This document shows, one piece after another, positions 33,118 to 41,234 of a DNA stretch of 42,318 bases. Every line of letters starts with the position of its first letter. Position 1 is the stretch's first letter. Made by a program: the position numbers and the translations under genes. The notes beneath the pieces are model-generated. The model had not been told where the DNA came from. It saw only the letters and a program-made list of their open reading frames with translations, and made no database searches. Source of the DNA: Dorea sp. CAG:317 (GTDB lineage: Bacteria > Bacillota > Clostridia > Lachnospirales > Lachnospiraceae); assembly GCA_000433535.1 (NCBI GenBank), contig FR892679.1, positions 5,850 to 48,167 of the forward strand, given 5' to 3'.

Positions 33118-33735
33118 ATGAAAATTGGAATTATGGGCGGAACTTTCGACCCGATCCATAACGGACATCTGGCACTGGGGCGCTGTGCTTATGAACAATT
33201 TCAACTGGATGAGGTTTGGTTTATGCCGAATGGCAACCCACCACATAAGGAACAAAGTTCTATTCAAATGGACGGCAATACAAGAAGCCACATGGTAGAA
33301 TTAGCAATTGAGGGAATGAAAGAGTTTCGATTGGAAACATATGAGATAACGAAAAATGAAGTGTGTTGTTCTTACGAGACAATGGCTTATTTTGCCAACA
33401 AATTTCCGGAAGATGAATTCTACTTCATTATAGGTGCGGATTCTCTGTTTGCAATCGAAACATGGGTACATCCTGAGCTTTTATTCCCTAATTGCATTCT
33501 TCTTGCCGCATTCCGCGGAGAAATTGATACAGTTGAGGAAATGAATGCACAGATCCAATATTTAAAGGATAAGTACGGTGCTGAAATTGAACTTCTGAAT
33601 GCCCCGATTATGCCGATCTCTTCCAGTGATTTAAGGAGACGTCTTATGTCAGGAGAATCAACGTCCGAATGGATTCCAAGAGCAGTAGAAGCGTATATAA
33701 AAAAGGAACAATTGTATGGAACAGAAAATCACTAA
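33118..33735 (+). CDS. nadD: Nicotinate-nucleotide adenylyltransferase
   Basis: The 205-residue enzyme makes deamido-NAD from nicotinate mononucleotide and ATP. Motifs are GIMGGTFDPIHNGHLALG (HxGH), WFMPNGNPPHK, FIIGADSLFAIETWVHPE and the C-terminal ISSSDLRRRLMSG (ISSTxxR-like). It overlaps the yqeK gene by 20 bases, the usual nadD-yqeK pairing. CAGGAG precedes the ATG. Confidence 0.97.
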   Translation: MKIGIMGGTFDPIHNGHLALGRCAYEQFQLDEVWFMPNGNPPHKEQSSIQMDGNTRSHMVELAIEGMKEFRLETYEITKNEVCCSYETMAYFANKFPEDEFYFIIGADSLFAIETWVHPELLFPNCILLAAFRGEIDTVEEMNAQIQYLKDKYGAEIELLNAPIMPISSSDLRRRLMSGESTSEWIPRAVEAYIKKEQLYGTENH

Positions 33736-34306
33736 AATTCAGGAACAGATACAATTAGAATTGGATAAAAGCCGGTATGAGCATACACAGGGAGTCATGT
33801 ATACTGCAGCAGCTCTTGCCATGCGTTACGGAGAGGATATAAACAAAGCAATGCTTGCAGGCCTTCTCCATGACTGTGCAAAATGCATACCTGCAGAAGA
33901 GAAGCTTCGCATGTGTGAAGAGAATCATTTGCAGATTTCAGACGTGGAGCGTGCAAATCCAAGTCTTCTTCATGCGAAGCTCGGAGCGTTTCTTGCAAAA
34001 ACAAAATATAAAATTGAAGATTATGATATTCTAAAGGCAATTGAAAGTCACACGACCGGACGTCCTGATATGTCGCTTCTTGAAAAGATTATTTATATCG
34101 CAGATTATTTAGAACCGGGAAGAACAGAACTTCCCAATATGGCGGATGTACGCTCACTTGTCTTTCGGGATATCGACGAATGCTTATATCGTATCCTGAA
34201 GGATTCTCTTGTATATCTTGAAACAAAACATCTGCCAATTGATATTATGACAGAGAAAACATACCTTTATTATAAAGAAACATTGAAGAAACAGGAGGAA
34301 AATTAA
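33716..34306 (+). CDS. yqeK: YqeK family HD phosphohydrolase
   Basis: The 196-residue HD-domain protein contains H-HD-D ligands, including EHTQGVMYTAAALAMRYG, AGLLHDCAKCIP and YIADYLEPGR. The YqeK family hydrolyses diadenosine tetraphosphate symmetrically. It overlaps nadD by 20 bases, and rsfS follows after one base, so the block is tightly coupled. Confidence 0.94.
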   Translation: MEQKITKIQEQIQLELDKSRYEHTQGVMYTAAALAMRYGEDINKAMLAGLLHDCAKCIPAEEKLRMCEENHLQISDVERANPSLLHAKLGAFLAKTKYKIEDYDILKAIESHTTGRPDMSLLEKIIYIADYLEPGRTELPNMADVRSLVFRDIDECLYRILKDSLVYLETKHLPIDIMTEKTYLYYKETLKKQEEN

Positions 34307-34307
34307 T

Positions 34308-34649
34308 ATGGAACAAGCTATGAATATGGCACGTATTGCCTATGAAGCTCTTGCTGACAAAAAAGGAGAAGACATCAAAGTGCTTGATATTTCTGAGATT
34401 TCTCCTATTGCAGATTACTTTGTGATCTCTAACGGTACCAGTTCAAGTCAGGTAGATGCTCTGGTTGATAATGTGGAAGAGAAAATGCATAAGGCAGGAT
34501 ATTCTCTGAAACAGCAGGAAGGCACAAACAGCGGTACATGGGTACTGATGGATTATGGCGATATTATCGTCCATATCTTTGATAAAGAAAATAGAAGCTT
34601 CTATAATCTGGAACACATCTGGAGTGATGGAAGAGAAGTAGAAATGTAA
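34308..34649 (+). CDS. rsfS: Ribosome silencing factor RsfS
   Basis: The 113-residue protein binds L14 and blocks 30S-50S joining under starvation. Family motifs are ALADKKGEDIKVLDISEISPIADYFVISNGTSSSQVDALVDNVEEKM, GTNSGTWVLMDYGDIIVHIFDKENRSFYNLEHIWSDG. It closes the obgE operon, followed by a terminator shared with the convergent lexA gene. Confidence 0.97.
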   Translation: MEQAMNMARIAYEALADKKGEDIKVLDISEISPIADYFVISNGTSSSQVDALVDNVEEKMHKAGYSLKQQEGTNSGTWVLMDYGDIIVHIFDKENRSFYNLEHIWSDGREVEM

Positions 34650-34681
34650 TTTGTCATATGATTTATGCAGGTAATTAATTT

Positions 34682-34717
34682 ATGCAGGCGTGGAAATAAA
34701 ATTCCTTGCCTGCATTT
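34682..34717. terminator. Terminator between rsfS and lexA
   Basis: ATGCAGGC and GCCTGCAT form the stem with an inner GGAA/TTCC, followed by TTTTGCTT. It can serve both convergent genes. Confidence 0.8.
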
Positions 34718-34756
34718 TGCTTGTTATGATTTATATTTTTAGAGTAAGCTTTCTCT

Positions 34757-35374
34757 TTACTTCATAAATCTGAATACACCAATTACTTTGCCTAAAATAG
34801 TGCAATCCGGCACAATGATCGGCTCCATTGTATCGTTTTCAGGCTGAAGACGAATAATGCCTTCCTCCTTATAAAATCTCTTTACCGTTGCGCCGTCATC
34901 TACAAGTGCAACGATCATTTCGCCGTTATGGGCAGTCTTTCGTTCCTCAACGAGCACATAATCACCATCCAGAATTCCCGCATTAATCATGCTTTCTCCT
35001 TTTACCTTCAACATGAAGGTCTGCTTATTCGGCATAAAATCCATTGGAATAGGGAAGTACTCTTCAATATTCTGCTCTGCTAACAGTGGTTCTCCGGCTG
35101 CTACACGACCAACAATTGGAACATTAACCATTTCTCTTCTTGTGAAATTAAAAGAATCGTCTAAAATCTCAATAGCACGCGGTTTCGTTGGGTCACGTCT
35201 GATGTAACCATTTTTCTCCAATGTTTCAAGATGAGAGTGCACGGAAGAAGTTGACTTCAAATGAACTGCTTCGCAAATATCACGGACAGCCGGCGGAAAG
35301 CCTCGCTCCAAAATCTGTGATTTAATATATTCTAAAATTTCCTGCTGCTTTGCACTGATTTTTCCCTGTGCCAT
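34757..35374 (-). CDS. lexA: LexA SOS repressor
   Basis: The 205-residue repressor has a winged helix-turn-helix N-terminus (KQQEILEYIKSQILERGFPPAVRDICEAVHLKSTSSVHSHLETLEKNGYIRR). Self-cleavage occurs at A93-G94 (VAAGEP). S128 (GESMINAGI) and K165 (TVKRF) form the catalytic dyad. The start is backed by AAGGAGGAACTACT. The promoter at 35423-35451 is overlapped by an SOS-box-like palindrome, so autoregulation is expected. Confidence 0.97.
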   Translation of the reverse strand: MAQGKISAKQQEILEYIKSQILERGFPPAVRDICEAVHLKSTSSVHSHLETLEKNGYIRRDPTKPRAIEILDDSFNFTRREMVNVPIVGRVAAGEPLLAEQNIEEYFPIPMDFMPNKQTFMLKVKGESMINAGILDGDYVLVEERKTAHNGEMIVALVDDGATVKRFYKEEGIIRLQPENDTMEPIIVPDCTILGKVIGVFRFMK

Positions 35375-35422
35375 AGTAGTTCCTCCTTAAATAACTCGTC
35401 GGTCATCAAATTTAATAAAATA

Positions 35423-35451
35423 ATTTTAACATATACATTCTTAAAAAGCAA
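35423..35451 (-). promoter_or_regulatory. lexA promoter
   Basis: On the minus strand TTGCTT (35451-35446) and TAAAAT (35428-35423) are separated by 17 bases. The palindrome at 35450-35461 touches the -35 box. Confidence 0.65.
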
Positions 35452-35461
35452 ACAAATGTTT
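35450..35461. promoter_or_regulatory. SOS box 1 (LexA operator candidate)
   Basis: AAAC-AAAT-GTTT, an inverted repeat at the edge of the lexA -35 element. It resembles Firmicutes GAAC-N4-GTTC boxes with A/T substitutions. Confidence 0.6.
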
Positions 35462-35494
35462 AGAAAATATGTTCGAATATTTTTCGTAAATCTA

Positions 35495-35523
35495 TTGACA
35501 AACACTTGTTTGTTTTATATAAT
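35495..35523 (+). promoter_or_regulatory. Promoter of the LysM/YneA-like gene
   Basis: Consensus TTGACA at 35495-35500 and TATAAT at 35518-35523 with a 17-base spacer. SOS box 2 lies in the spacer. Confidence 0.8.
35500..35511. promoter_or_regulatory. SOS box 2 inside the YneA-like promoter
   Basis: AAAC-ACTT-GTTT lies between the -35 and -10 elements, where a bound LexA would block RNA polymerase. Confidence 0.65.
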
Positions 35524-35530
35524 TCAATCA

Positions 35531-35542
35531 GAACAAAAGTTC
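35531..35542. promoter_or_regulatory. SOS box 3 (perfect GAAC-N4-GTTC)
   Basis: GAACAAAAGTTC matches the core Bacillus/Clostridium SOS motif perfectly, just downstream of the -10 element. Confidence 0.75.
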
Positions 35543-35543
35543 G

Positions 35544-35555
35544 GAACAAATATTC
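35544..35555. promoter_or_regulatory. SOS box 4 (imperfect)
   Basis: GAAC-AAAT-ATTC, one mismatch, lies one base after box 3, so tandem LexA dimers could bind. Confidence 0.5.
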
Positions 35556-35642
35556 GAACAAGTAAAAACGGAAATAACTTTAATTCGAATGAAAGAATAG
35601 GAAAATGGAGTGTAATTAGACGCATTAAGGGGGAGTTTGATT

Positions 35643-35999
35643 ATGAGGACAGAAAGATTATACAAGGCAAGTAAGAGAAGAAGACAAGTATTTTTAAAGA
35701 AACTGGCAATTGTTTTTTCTGTGATTGTAATTGCAGCAGGCTTAGGAATTACTATGGGAAGTAACCTTACAGGAAGCAATCAGGTATCTGCCCATGATAA
35801 GGATATAGTGGAAAAAGAAAAATATTATAAAAGTATTGAAATTGTATCCGGTGATACATTGTGGGATCTTGCAGAAACATATATGGACGACAACTATGAC
35901 TGTGTACAGGATTATATTGACGAAGTAAAAGATATGAATGGTCTTTTAGATGACAGCATTCACGATGGGCAATACCTAATGATCCCTTATTATGAATAA
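35643..35999 (+). CDS. LysM-domain SOS division inhibitor, YneA-like
   Basis: The 118-residue protein has a basic N-terminus, one transmembrane helix (LAIVFSVIVIAAGLGITMG, residues about 20-38) and a C-terminal LysM domain (IEIVSGDTLWDLAETY ... GQYLMIPYY). This architecture and the divergence from lexA match Bacillus YneA, which delays division after DNA damage. The ATG at 35643 has GGGGGAG 7 bases upstream. An upstream TTG at 35637 is too close to that site. Four SOS-like boxes upstream indicate LexA control. Confidence 0.88.
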   Translation: MRTERLYKASKRRRQVFLKKLAIVFSVIVIAAGLGITMGSNLTGSNQVSAHDKDIVEKEKYYKSIEIVSGDTLWDLAETYMDDNYDCVQDYIDEVKDMNGLLDDSIHDGQYLMIPYYE

Positions 36000-36083
36000 C
36001 TTACAAGTATTTGCATATATTATTAGCGATATATAAGGATTAACCCTATCTTAATCTTATTCTTATATATATTATACTCACCG

Positions 36084-36118
36084 CAAAAGCAATAGTTCAA
36101 AATCTATTGCTTTTGTTA
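36084..36118 (+). terminator. Terminator after the YneA-like gene
   Basis: A perfect 12-bp stem (arms CAAAAGCAATAG at 36084-36095 and CTATTGCTTTTG at 36104-36115) with an 8-base loop. The remaining gap up to 36272 is AT-rich, with only weak promoter candidates. Confidence 0.75.
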
Positions 36119-36272
36119 TAGAGATACATCTATACGACAAATACCGATTTTTCCAAAAGATATGGACAGAAATAAACGGATATGCTAATATGTCTGTATG
36201 GAAACCTAATCAGATATGATTTTTGGTTGTATGTATTAAATTTGGATATATAAGATATAAAGGAGAATTTGT

Positions 36273-37349
36273 ATGGCTGATCATCAGAATACCAAGAAGA
36301 CAAAATCTTATCATGAACAGACACAAATCGACAACACATTGAGGCTTCGAGAAGTTTTAAAGACATTACCTCCTTTTGCAAAAGATTATTTTCGTGCAAT
36401 AGAACCAAGATCATCCTCAAGAACCAGAATTAATTATGCTTATGATATCCGCGTATTCTTTCACTTTTTAATGGAGAATAACCCTGTATATAAGAATTAT
36501 TCAATGGAACAGTTTACTCCTTCGGATCTGGAAGCTTTGGAACCTGTTGATATTGAAGAATATATGGAATACTTGAAGGTATATAAGCGTGAGGAGGAAC
36601 TGATCACCAACAATGAGAAAGGTCTGGCAAGAAAAATGTCTGCGCTGCGAAGCTTTTATAGTTATTATTTTAAGCATCAGATCATTTCTAAAAATCCTAC
36701 ACTTCTTGTCGATATGCCCAAGCTCCATGAGAAGGCGATCATCCGTTTAGATACCGACGAGGTTGCACTTCTTCTTGATTATGTGGAATCAGCTGGGGAT
36801 ACTTTAACCGGACAGGCTTTGACTTATTATCACAAAACAAGGGATCGTGATCTTGCCCTACTTACACTTCTTCTTGGTACAGGAATTCGAGTTTCAGAAT
36901 GTGTAGGGCTTGATCTCACAGATGTTGATTTTAAAAATCAAGGGATTACAGTCACAAGAAAAGGTGGAAATCAGATGGTTGTATATTTTGGCGATGAAGT
37001 TGCATCTGCCCTTGAAGTGTACATCAATGGAGATCGCAAAGCGATGACTCCCCTCTCCGGCCATGAAAACGCTTTGTTTTTGTCAACACAGAAAAAACGT
37101 ATGGGCGTTCAGGCTGTAGAGAATATGGTGAAAAAATATGCCCGTCAGGTAACACCGAATAAGAAAATTACGCCCCATAAGCTTCGCAGTACTTACGGTA
37201 CCTCCCTGTATAAAGAAACCGGAGATATTTATCTTGTTGCAGACGTTCTCGGACATAAAGATGTAAATACAACGAAGAAGCATTATGCTGCAATTGATGA
37301 AAACCGAAGAAGACAAGCTGCAGGCGCTGTAAAATTAAGGGAAAGCTAG
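36273..37349 (+). CDS. Solo tyrosine recombinase, XerS-like
   Basis: The 358-residue phage-integrase-family protein has an N-terminal SAM-like core-binding domain with a long insertion and a C-terminal catalytic domain. The catalytic set is R206 (GTGIRVSE), the lysine of TRKGGN, H302 and R305 (HKLR), H328 (LGHKD) and Y338 (KKHYAAI). The size and sequence resemble streptococcal XerS, a single recombinase that resolves chromosome dimers, more than 300-residue XerC/D. No att repeats, excisionase or phage genes surround it. A dif partner site was not identified. Confidence 0.85.
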   Translation: MADHQNTKKTKSYHEQTQIDNTLRLREVLKTLPPFAKDYFRAIEPRSSSRTRINYAYDIRVFFHFLMENNPVYKNYSMEQFTPSDLEALEPVDIEEYMEYLKVYKREEELITNNEKGLARKMSALRSFYSYYFKHQIISKNPTLLVDMPKLHEKAIIRLDTDEVALLLDYVESAGDTLTGQALTYYHKTRDRDLALLTLLLGTGIRVSECVGLDLTDVDFKNQGITVTRKGGNQMVVYFGDEVASALEVYINGDRKAMTPLSGHENALFLSTQKKRMGVQAVENMVKKYARQVTPNKKITPHKLRSTYGTSLYKETGDIYLVADVLGHKDVNTTKKHYAAIDENRRRQAAGAVKLRES

Positions 37350-37380
37350 ATCAGGTGGCGCTCTGAAAAGTAAGTTTTTA

Positions 37381-37409
37381 TTTACATTACTGTATTTATA
37401 TGATATGGT
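37381..37409 (+). promoter_or_regulatory. Promoter of the TtcA-like gene
   Basis: TTTACA at 37381-37386 and TATGGT at 37404-37409 have a 17-base spacer. Confidence 0.5.
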
Positions 37410-37455
37410 ATGTTGGAAATGCCGAAAAAGGAAAGGAAGAAATATAATATAAATT

Positions 37456-38190
37456 ATGAAATTACAACAATTATTAAGCCAGACGCGAAAAGCTGTGGAC
37501 GAATATCAGATGATTGAAGAAGGTGATCATATTGCAGTCGGTATCTCCGGCGGCAAAGACAGTCTTACTCTTCTATATGCACTGCATGGTTTGAAACGTT
37601 TCTATCCGAAAAAATTCGAATTGAGCGCAATTACCGTAGATCTCGGATATCGCGAATGCGATTTTACACCGGTTGTAAAACTGTGTGAAGAGCTTAATGT
37701 TCCGTATCGGATCGTTAAAACAGATATTGCCCACATTCTTTTTGAAGAGCGAAAAGAGCCAAATCCGTGTTCTCTTTGTGCGAAAATGCGTAAAGGTGCA
37801 CTCAATCAGGCAGTAAAGGAAATGGGCTGTAATAAAGTTGCCTATGCACATCACAAAGATGATATTATTGAAACCATGCTCCTCTCTCTCATTTTCGAGG
37901 GCAGGTTTTATTCTTTCTCACCGAAAACTTATCTGGATCGTATGGATCTTACTGTAATCCGTCCAATGATGTTCGTAGATGAAGCAGATGTAATCGGCTT
38001 TAAAAATAAATATGAACTTCCGGTTGTTACAAGCCGCTGCCCGATTGACGGTTACACAAAACGTCAGTATGCAAAAGAACTTGTAAAAGACTTAAATCAT
38101 GAACATCCCGGCGCCAAGCAGCGTATGTTCACAGCGATTTTAAACGGAAACATTAAAGGGTGGCCGGAACGCATTCCACATGTACGTTAG
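37456..38190 (+). CDS. TtcA-like tRNA thiolation enzyme
   Basis: The 244-residue PP-loop ATPase has the SGGKDS motif at residues 31-36, the Cys pair in NPCSLCAKMRKG and a third candidate Cys in SRCPIDG. This matches TtcA, which adds 2-thiocytidine to position 32 of tRNAs using an iron-sulfur cluster. The AHHKDDIIETMLLSLIF segment is typical of the family. The only recognisable ribosome binding site, AAGGAAG, lies 16 bases before the ATG, which is long. The gene has its own promoter and ends at a strong bidirectional terminator. Confidence 0.9.
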   Translation: MKLQQLLSQTRKAVDEYQMIEEGDHIAVGISGGKDSLTLLYALHGLKRFYPKKFELSAITVDLGYRECDFTPVVKLCEELNVPYRIVKTDIAHILFEERKEPNPCSLCAKMRKGALNQAVKEMGCNKVAYAHHKDDIIETMLLSLIFEGRFYSFSPKTYLDRMDLTVIRPMMFVDEADVIGFKNKYELPVVTSRCPIDGYTKRQYAKELVKDLNHEHPGAKQRMFTAILNGNIKGWPERIPHVR

Positions 38191-38198
38191 ATTCATCG

Positions 38199-38255
38199 AA
38201 AAGCCCGGTTAAGAGTATATCTACCTATTGGTAAAATGCTCTTAACCGGGCTTTT
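38199..38255. terminator. Bidirectional terminator between ttcA-like and cytidylate-kinase-like genes
   Basis: AAAAGCCCGGTTAAGAG at 38199 pairs with CTCTTAACCGGGCTTTT at 38239, a 17-bp stem. It has A-rich and T-rich ends on the two strands. Confidence 0.85.
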
Positions 38256-38273
38256 GTCAGTTGCTTGATTTTT

Positions 38274-38918
38274 TTATAATTTTTTATCACATTGACGTTC
38301 TTTTAATTCAACCAGTTTTTCAATTGCCTCTGCAGTGCCTTCGATGCCAAGCATAGAACTGTTCAGACACATATCATAGCTGTCTACATCACCCCAACGC
38401 TTATTACTGTAATAATTGTAATAGCTGGAACGTTTTTTGTCTGTTTTGATGATCATATCCTTTGCTTTTGCATCGGTCAGATCATAGATTCTTGCAATTC
38501 TCCGAATTCTTGCATCCATATCTGCATGGATAAATACACTTAAGACATTATCATATTCTTCGAGAGCATAATCTGCACATCTTCCAACTAAAATACATGG
38601 ACCTTCATCGGCAATTTTCTTGATTGTATCAAATTGTGCAAGAAATACTTTATGATTGATTGGCATATCTGTGTATCCGCCGGAAGAATACCCGAGAGAA
38701 TAAGTATCCATTACAAGAGAATACAAAAAGCTGTTTGTTGGTTTTTCATCATGTGTTTCGAATAATTCCTTACAAAGTCCGCTTTCTTGTGCTGCACGAC
38801 TTAGCATTTCTTTATCATATAATTTAACATCCAGATGTTTTGCAACGATACGTCCAATTTCACGTCCAGCACTTCCGAATTGACGTCCAATGGTAATAAT
38901 TGTATTTGTTTTTGCCAT
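38274..38918 (-). CDS. Cytidylate kinase-like family protein
   Basis: The 214-residue protein matches the AAA_26/cytidylate-kinase-like group: TIITIGRQFGSAGREIGRIVAKHLDVKLYDKEMLSRAAQESG. It also has CILVGRCADYAL and the basic IRRIARIYDL. The true NTP kinase Walker A GxxGxGKS is replaced by GRQFGSAGRE, so activity is uncertain. The ATG at 38918 is preferred because GAGGAG precedes it by 10 bases; longer in-frame starts run into the promoter region. A TATAAT-like -10 lies at 38952-38957 on the minus strand. Confidence 0.85.
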   Translation of the reverse strand: MAKTNTIITIGRQFGSAGREIGRIVAKHLDVKLYDKEMLSRAAQESGLCKELFETHDEKPTNSFLYSLVMDTYSLGYSSGGYTDMPINHKVFLAQFDTIKKIADEGPCILVGRCADYALEEYDNVLSVFIHADMDARIRRIARIYDLTDAKAKDMIIKTDKKRSSYYNYYSNKRWGDVDSYDMCLNSSMLGIEGTAEAIEKLVELKERQCDKKL

Positions 38919-39030
38919 ACATATCACGCTCCTCATTTTTATATATGAGGTATTATACAACAATTCCGCTGAAAAGTATATAATATTTAGAAAATTCCAT
39001 CTAAAATTTCACCAAAATGTCATTAAAATA

Positions 39031-39942
39031 TTATTTGCGCAATTGGGATAAAAGCTTTTGAAAATATTCCGGCAGTGGCGCTTCTGTCTCTACGTATTCT
39101 GCTGCTCTTGGATGAACAAAGCCCAATGTCTTTGCGTGCAGTGTCTGTCCCTGGAGTCCCGGGAATGGACATTTCTTTGGACCATATACTTGATCGCCAA
39201 GAAGCGGATGACCGATGCTGGACATATGTACGCGGATCTGATGAGTACGTCCGGTTTCCAATCTGCATCGGATATAAGTAAAATCACCAAATCGTTCCAA
39301 TACCTGATAGTGTGTCACAGCATTTCGAGAGTTTTTTGCGTGAACACTCATCTTCTTTCTATCTGTAGGGTGACGCCCAATAGGAGCATTAACCACACCC
39401 TCTTCTTCTTTAATATTTCCATGAACAATCGCTTCATATTCTCTGTGCATAGAATGTTCTTTTAATTGCTCTGACAATGCCTGATGTGCCAGATCATTTT
39501 TACACACAACAAGAGAGCCTGTCGTATCCATATCGATGCGGTGTACAATTCCAGGTCTTAGATCACCATTGATTCCGGATAACTGGTCTTTGCAATGATA
39601 CATCAGTGCATTAACCAGTGTGCCGCTATAATGCCCGAGAGCCGGATGAACAACCATCTGCTTCGGTTTATTAACGACAATCACATCCTGATCCTCATAC
39701 AGAATATCAAGAGGAATGTCCTCAGGCACGATATCAGGCTCTTTTGCCTCCGGGACGGTAATTTCTACTCTGTCACCTAAAAGAAGCCTGTAACTGGCTT
39801 TTACAGGCTTTGTGTTGACTTTAATCAGTCCGTCTTTTACTAATTTTTGAATCCGAGAACGAGAGAGCTCTTCATACTCTTCCGCCAGGTAGCGGTCCAG
39901 CCGCATCCCTTCTTCATTTTCTACTACGAACGATTCGTTCAA
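39031..39942 (-). CDS. rluD: RluD-family 23S rRNA pseudouridine synthase
   Basis: The 303-residue protein has an S4 domain (MRLDRYLAEEYEELSRSRIQKLV) and a RluA-type catalytic domain with GIVHRIDMDTTGSLVVCKND, the catalytic Asp in HRID. RTHQIRVHMSSIGHPLLGDQVYG follows. It fits RluD-type modification of 23S helix 69. The start is the TTG at 39942, with AGGAGG 8 bases upstream. The longer ATG frame from 39987 would overlap lspA further and has no ribosome binding site. It overlaps lspA by 29 bases, so it is coupled to it. Confidence 0.92.
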   Translation of the reverse strand: MNESFVVENEEGMRLDRYLAEEYEELSRSRIQKLVKDGLIKVNTKPVKASYRLLLGDRVEITVPEAKEPDIVPEDIPLDILYEDQDVIVVNKPKQMVVHPALGHYSGTLVNALMYHCKDQLSGINGDLRPGIVHRIDMDTTGSLVVCKNDLAHQALSEQLKEHSMHREYEAIVHGNIKEEEGVVNAPIGRHPTDRKKMSVHAKNSRNAVTHYQVLERFGDFTYIRCRLETGRTHQIRVHMSSIGHPLLGDQVYGPKKCPFPGLQGQTLHAKTLGFVHPRAAEYVETEAPLPEYFQKLLSQLRK

Positions 39943-40429
39943 GGTCTTCCTCCTTATAATAAAAAAACAATAACAGACAAAATACAATGGTAGATACAGT
40001 CACGTAAATATCTGCCACATTAAATACCGGAAAATCAATCAGTTTAAAATAGAAAAAGTCGATCACATATCCAAGCCGCAGTCTGTCAATAAAATTACCG
40101 TATGCACCTGCCATAATAAAAACGGCACACAATCTTAACGGTAGAAATTTCTTTTCCATTGGTACACGCAGATAGAACCACACGACGACTACACTGATCA
40201 AAATAACGCTGAAAAAGAAAAAGATCTGTTGATTCTGAAGCATCCCAAATGCTGCGCCCCGATTTTCAAGATATTCTAATTGAAAGACCTGATCCCATAA
40301 TACGTACGCTTCTTTTCCTTTTAAGTGCACTACGGCAAGATATTTAGTGATCTGATCTAAGAAAATACCGGCCAGCGCAATTATTAGCGCAGCCAGATAG
40401 TATGTCGTCCGTTTTCTTTGTTGTTTCAT
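39914..40429 (-). CDS. lspA: Lipoprotein signal peptidase II
   Basis: The 171-residue inner-membrane aspartyl protease removes signal peptides from prolipoproteins. It has four hydrophobic helices, with the catalytic regions GAYGNFIDRLRLGYVIDFF and FNVADIYVTV carrying the two Asp residues. FLDQITKYLAV is the typical N-terminal motif. It lies between ylmH and rluD, the usual Firmicutes arrangement. rluD starts inside its 3' end. Confidence 0.96.
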   Translation of the reverse strand: MKQQRKRTTYYLAALIIALAGIFLDQITKYLAVVHLKGKEAYVLWDQVFQLEYLENRGAAFGMLQNQQIFFFFSVILISVVVVWFYLRVPMEKKFLPLRLCAVFIMAGAYGNFIDRLRLGYVIDFFYFKLIDFPVFNVADIYVTVSTIVFCLLLFFYYKEEDLERIVRSRK

Positions 40430-40460
40430 AATTCATCCTTTTTTCGGCAGAGTGCCTCTT

Positions 40461-41216
40461 TTAAATATATTTTTTTACCGAGATCATATATCGTCCTTTT
40501 TTCGTCTCAGAGAGCGTTTCTTCATATTTGATACGACCCATTCCGCGTACCGATATGATATCTCCCGGCTTTAATTGATATCCATTGTTTGTAATCAGCT
40601 TCCCATTTACAAATACTTTTCCATTTTCAATATATGGAGTGACTTTGCTTCTTGAAAGCGGATAAGCGGTGGAAAGTACAGTGTCCAGACGAATAGACGG
40701 AACGGTTCCCTTAATCTCCTCATATTTTGGATTATAGTTGATATCAGAAGCATCTTTCACGACGGTTCTTACTTCTGTATGCCGAATACGAAAAAGATGT
40801 TCTGCAATGTATTCTGTAATTTCTTCTTTCGCAAATACAACCGCTGTTTTCCCATCTACGACAATATCGCCCAATCTGGCACGATCGATTCCCAGATTCA
40901 TTAGAGCCCCTAGATAATCACGATGGCTTAAGTCTTCGGCGAATTTTTGATGAAGAGGAGTGATCTCTACTGCTTTCAGAGGATATTCATACTCATAATA
41001 AAGAGCATCAGGTAGAAATGCAGCCATCTGACGCTCGGACATATCATACCCGCCATAGGTCTCATATCTCGTAAGGAGCATGTCCTTAGGCGTAGTATGA
41101 AGAATATGAAGTTCGTTCAAATTTAAAAAATCTGAAAAAGTTACAATATCACGTGAATACGCCTGATTGGATAATTCAATCAGACGTTTTCTAAGCATAA
41201 GTTCTTCTTTATTCAT
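40461..41216 (-). CDS. ylmH: YlmH-like S4 RNA-binding protein
   Basis: The 251-residue protein has the YlmH N-terminal region and a C-terminal S4 domain (residues about 175-235: IRLDTVLSTAYPLSRSKVTPYIENGKVFVNGKL). YlmH is encoded with division genes in Gram-positives and is implicated in rescue of stalled 50S complexes. The context yggS-sepF-ylmH-lspA supports the call. It follows sepF by 18 bases. Confidence 0.92.
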   Translation of the reverse strand: MNKEELMLRKRLIELSNQAYSRDIVTFSDFLNLNELHILHTTPKDMLLTRYETYGGYDMSERQMAAFLPDALYYEYEYPLKAVEITPLHQKFAEDLSHRDYLGALMNLGIDRARLGDIVVDGKTAVVFAKEEITEYIAEHLFRIRHTEVRTVVKDASDINYNPKYEEIKGTVPSIRLDTVLSTAYPLSRSKVTPYIENGKVFVNGKLITNNGYQLKPGDIISVRGMGRIKYEETLSETKKGRYMISVKKYI

Positions 41217-41234
41217 ATTATCCCTGTCAAATTA

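Noticed and set aside
36273..37349. Tyrosine recombinase as an integrase of a mobile element
   Set aside because: No att repeats, excisionase, phage or conjugation genes are nearby and the flanking genes are core.
38931..38950. CCTCAT/ATGAGG inverted repeat near the cytidylate-kinase-like start, as an RNA hairpin
   Set aside because: One arm lies at or before the likely transcription start, so it could not fold in the transcript. An operator role cannot be supported.
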